Positions 62,025 to 64,000 of a stretch of 64,000 nt of DNA are shown here, piece by piece. Under the pieces are notes generated by a model that made no database searches, was not told where the DNA came from, and saw nothing but the letters and a program-made list of their open reading frames with translations. The number at the start of each line of letters is the position of its first letter. Positions within the stretch are counted from its first letter, which is position 1. Source of the DNA: Autumnicola lenta (GTDB lineage: Bacteria > Bacteroidota > Bacteroidia > Flavobacteriales > Flavobacteriaceae); assembly GCF_031846515.1 (NCBI RefSeq), contig NZ_JAVRHO010000018.1:1-64000 (forward strand), read 5' to 3'. A program made the translations under genes and the position numbers.

Positions 62025-63689
62025 ATGTCTGTTCTACCTGATAATCTTGATCGTTACCGGAAGTTTATAAGTTTTATGCTGAAGTATTGGCAAAGCGACC
62101 TTATTCGGAATACTACCTCCAATGCTATGGAAGATGATGAAAAGAATAAGGAAGAGGATTTCAAGCAGACACCAAAGGAGTTGTTAGAAGATCTGGAGAA
62201 CATGGGCCCTACATACATAAAATTGGGCCAACTTCTTTCGACCCGTCCAGATTTATTGCCTGAGCCCTATTTAAAAGAACTTGCCACACTTCAGGATGAC
62301 GTGGCTCCTATTCCTTACGAAGAAGTCCGAAAAATTGTAGAAGAAGAAATTGGCACCCGTATTTCTAAGGCTTTTGATACTTTTGATGAAAAACCACTTG
62401 CCAGTGCTTCTATAGGTCAGGTGCATTATGCCACCTTAAGGTCCCGGCAACCGGTAGCGGTAAAAATCCAGCGGCCGGGAATCAAAAAACAATTCCTTGA
62501 GGATCTGGATACTCTTAGAGAACTTGCAGATCTTGCTGTAAGACATACCAAAACTGCCCGAAGATATTCTTTTGATCACGTATTGGAAGAACTAAGTCGT
62601 ATTGTGCTCCACGAGCTTAATTATCAACGCGAAGCGCAGAATCTAAAAACTTTAGGCAGGAATTTAAGTGGATTCAGGGATCTTATTGTTCCTCAACCCA
62701 TAGATGATTACTGCACCGGTAAAGTGTTGACAATGGAGTATATCCAGGGAAAAAAAATTACTTCCCTCTCTCCGCTAAAACAACTGGAAGTAGATTATAG
62801 TCCCCTAGTGGATCAGCTTGTAGAAGCTTATCTCCAGCAGATCATTAATGACGGTTTTGTTCATGCCGATCCTCATCCGGGAAATATTCAATTTACTCCA
62901 GATGCGAAAATTGCTTTAATTGATCTTGGAATGGTGGCGAAATTTACGCCGCAGATGCAGGAGTACATTTTACAATTACTTATCGCTATTAGCAATACAG
63001 ACGGTGCCGAAACCGCCAAAGTGCTTTTAGAGATGAGTGAGTACAATGAAGAAACTGATTTGCGCGCCTTCAGAAAAGCGATTAACGACATTATCATGGA
63101 AAGCGAGCACAGCACCGCTAAGGACATGCAAACCGGCCGGCTGGTTATTCAGCTCAACCGGCTTTCGGCAGAATCAGGAATTCATATTCCGGTAGAATTA
63201 AATATTCTTGGTAAAATTCTGCTGAATTTGGATCAGATCGTTGCTGTTCTGGATCCCGACTTTGATCTTAAAAAAGCTATTCAAAAGCATGTTTCCACGA
63301 TTATGCAAAGCAAATTTTATGAAGAACTGAAGCCCGAAAACTTCTTCACGATGCTTTTGCAATCTAAAAAATTTGCTGAAAATGCGCCGGAGAGGCTCAA
63401 CAAAATTTCCGAAAACCTGGCGAACAATAACTTTAAAATTAAAATTGAAGCCATTGATGAAAAGCGGGTAACAGATGGATTTCAAAAAGTAGCAAACAGG
63501 ATAACGCTGGGACTAATAATTGCTGCCATGATTATAGGTGCGGCAATGCTTATGCAGGTTCCTTCAGAATTTATGATTCTTGGTTATCCCGGCCTGGCCA
63601 TGCTGTTTTTTCTTTTAGCTGCTTTGGGCGGGATTTACCTCTCTTATATCATCATCTTTAGAGATGAGAATTTACATAATAAGGATTAA
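62025..63689 (+). CDS. UbiB/ABC1-family atypical kinase (AarF-like)
   Basis: A 554-residue member of the ABC1/ADCK/UbiB family of atypical kinases or ATPases. The KxGQ-like motif lies in GPTYIKLGQLLSTRPDLLPEPY, the Ala-rich loop in LASASIGQVHYATL, the VAIK-like Lys in VAVKIQRPG, the catalytic HADPHPGN and IDLGMV follow, and two C-terminal membrane segments (ITLGLIIAAMIIGAAMLMQ; LAMLFFLLAALGGIYLSYII) anchor it. In other bacteria UbiB supports quinone synthesis; in a menaquinone organism the role may be quinone or lipid related. Confidence 0.92.
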   Translation: MSVLPDNLDRYRKFISFMLKYWQSDLIRNTTSNAMEDDEKNKEEDFKQTPKELLEDLENMGPTYIKLGQLLSTRPDLLPEPYLKELATLQDDVAPIPYEEVRKIVEEEIGTRISKAFDTFDEKPLASASIGQVHYATLRSRQPVAVKIQRPGIKKQFLEDLDTLRELADLAVRHTKTARRYSFDHVLEELSRIVLHELNYQREAQNLKTLGRNLSGFRDLIVPQPIDDYCTGKVLTMEYIQGKKITSLSPLKQLEVDYSPLVDQLVEAYLQQIINDGFVHADPHPGNIQFTPDAKIALIDLGMVAKFTPQMQEYILQLLIAISNTDGAETAKVLLEMSEYNEETDLRAFRKAINDIIMESEHSTAKDMQTGRLVIQLNRLSAESGIHIPVELNILGKILLNLDQIVAVLDPDFDLKKAIQKHVSTIMQSKFYEELKPENFFTMLLQSKKFAENAPERLNKISENLANNNFKIKIEAIDEKRVTDGFQKVANRITLGLIIAAMIIGAAMLMQVPSEFMILGYPGLAMLFFLLAALGGIYLSYIIIFRDENLHNKD

Positions 63690-63795
63690 ACTAATTTTTC
63701 AGCCGGGAAAATCTGCGGCAGGCCATGGCTCAGAATTAGAACCTGAATGTTTTAACACAACTAGCTTTACTGGCAAAACAGGTGTACCTATAAAT

Positions 63796-63866
63796 ATGGC
63801 AATTATCAATCTATAAATAAAGTCTTAATTATCAGACCTCACAGGTTTTAAAAACCTGTGAGGTCT
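63796..63866. repeat. Composite repeat, third block
   Basis: A box ATGGCAATTATCAATCT at 63796-63812 is followed by a palindrome at 63834-63866 with arms AGACCTCACAGGTTTT and AAAACCTGTGAGGTCT. It lies just past the stop codon of the partial gene at the right edge, so the hairpin could also act as a transcription end for that gene. Confidence 0.88.
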
Positions 63867-63873
63867 CATTTCT

Positions 63874-64000
63874 TTATGACAATAAATAAGATTTAAGCTC
63901 ATCATAATCACTAATCTGATGAGATTTTTTCTCTTTGTGCATTATGCTTTTAATAGAATCAGGAATTTCAACCTTCTGCCCTATTGCTTCTTCCACAGTA
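63874..64000 (-). CDS. thrC: Probable threonine synthase, C-terminal part (cut by window edge)
   Basis: The last 41 codons of a minus-strand gene are visible, ending with TAA at 63874. The peptide begins TVEEAIGQKVEIPDSIKSIM and ends YDELKSYLLS. This resembles the C-terminal tail of Bacteroidota threonine synthases, where (A)KF...TVEEA(I/L)G(Q/K)KVEIP is followed by a short charged tail ending in a LKxYLL-like helix. The identification is from memory of the family and only 41 residues are available, so it is tentative. Confidence 0.5.
   Translation of the reverse strand, partial: TVEEAIGQKVEIPDSIKSIMHKEKKSHQISDYDELKSYLLS

Overview
The window looks like a chromosomal segment of a member of the Bacteroidota, most likely family Flavobacteriaceae (the Gramella/Salegentibacter/Zunongwangia side is a guess). 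The support is: AT-rich DNA; start codons mostly without a Shine-Dalgarno; several promoters with the Bacteroidota -7 box TAnnTTTG; lineage-typical small proteins (DUF6495-like, DUF4202, DUF2147); and protein relatives of the flavobacterial type. No tRNA, rRNA, CRISPR array or insertion sequence was recognised.

Layout. 1-7.0 kb is accessory: a tyrosine recombinase, a divergent zinc-ribbon protein sharing a palindromic operator, a DUF418 membrane protein, an envelope protein, an alpha/beta hydrolase, a cassette-like VOC gene bounded by inverted repeats, and a HigBA toxin-antitoxin pair. 7.1-24.2 kb is an assimilatory nitrate/nitrite reduction island: outer-membrane porin, uroporphyrinogen-III methyltransferase (siroheme), MoaA (molybdopterin), a rubredoxin-fused protein, a 1186-residue nitrate reductase with a built-in NAD(P)H/FAD module, NarK, and nirB-nirD-DUF4202 followed by a sensor kinase and a NarL-type regulator. 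A ParDE module with a frameshifted toxin sits inside it. 24.4-46.2 kb is mostly core genome: GAF kinase, aldo/keto reductase, hisS, ABC permease, rpsF-rpsR-rplI, LytTR regulator, priA, BrkB-like protein, nadC, rlmH, an inosine-triphosphatase homologue, DEAD-box helicase, trmH, sirtuin, purB. 46.2-53.3 kb is a four-gene red-light operon: a CheB-CheR-PAS-kinase chimera, a bacteriophytochrome kinase, a single-domain response regulator and a heme oxygenase. 54.0-64 kb holds proC-proB-proA, a 1 kb repeat-rich gap, an M61 peptidase, a Kef-type antiporter, a UbiB-family protein and the 3' end of a probable threonine synthase gene.

How the genes work together. In the nitrate island, the porin and NarK would bring nitrate in, the fused reductase makes nitrite, and NirBD makes ammonium; CobA and MoaA help supply siroheme and Moco. 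The two-component pair, co-transcribed with nirBD, probably senses nitrate or nitrite. TACYTAT/TACGTAT/CTAAGTA heptamers resembling NarL sites lie 8-9 nt upstream of the -7 box of nirB, narK and cobA, where a -33 element would normally be. In the light operon, heme oxygenase would make the biliverdin used by the phytochrome, whose output probably passes through the response regulator and/or the chimera.

Intergenic DNA carries a distinctive repeat set: heptanucleotide tandem arrays, a 112-bp tandem repeat, and a dispersed composite element with a 33-bp palindrome. The best candidates for something undescribed are the light operon, the nitrate promoter architecture and the composite repeat family.
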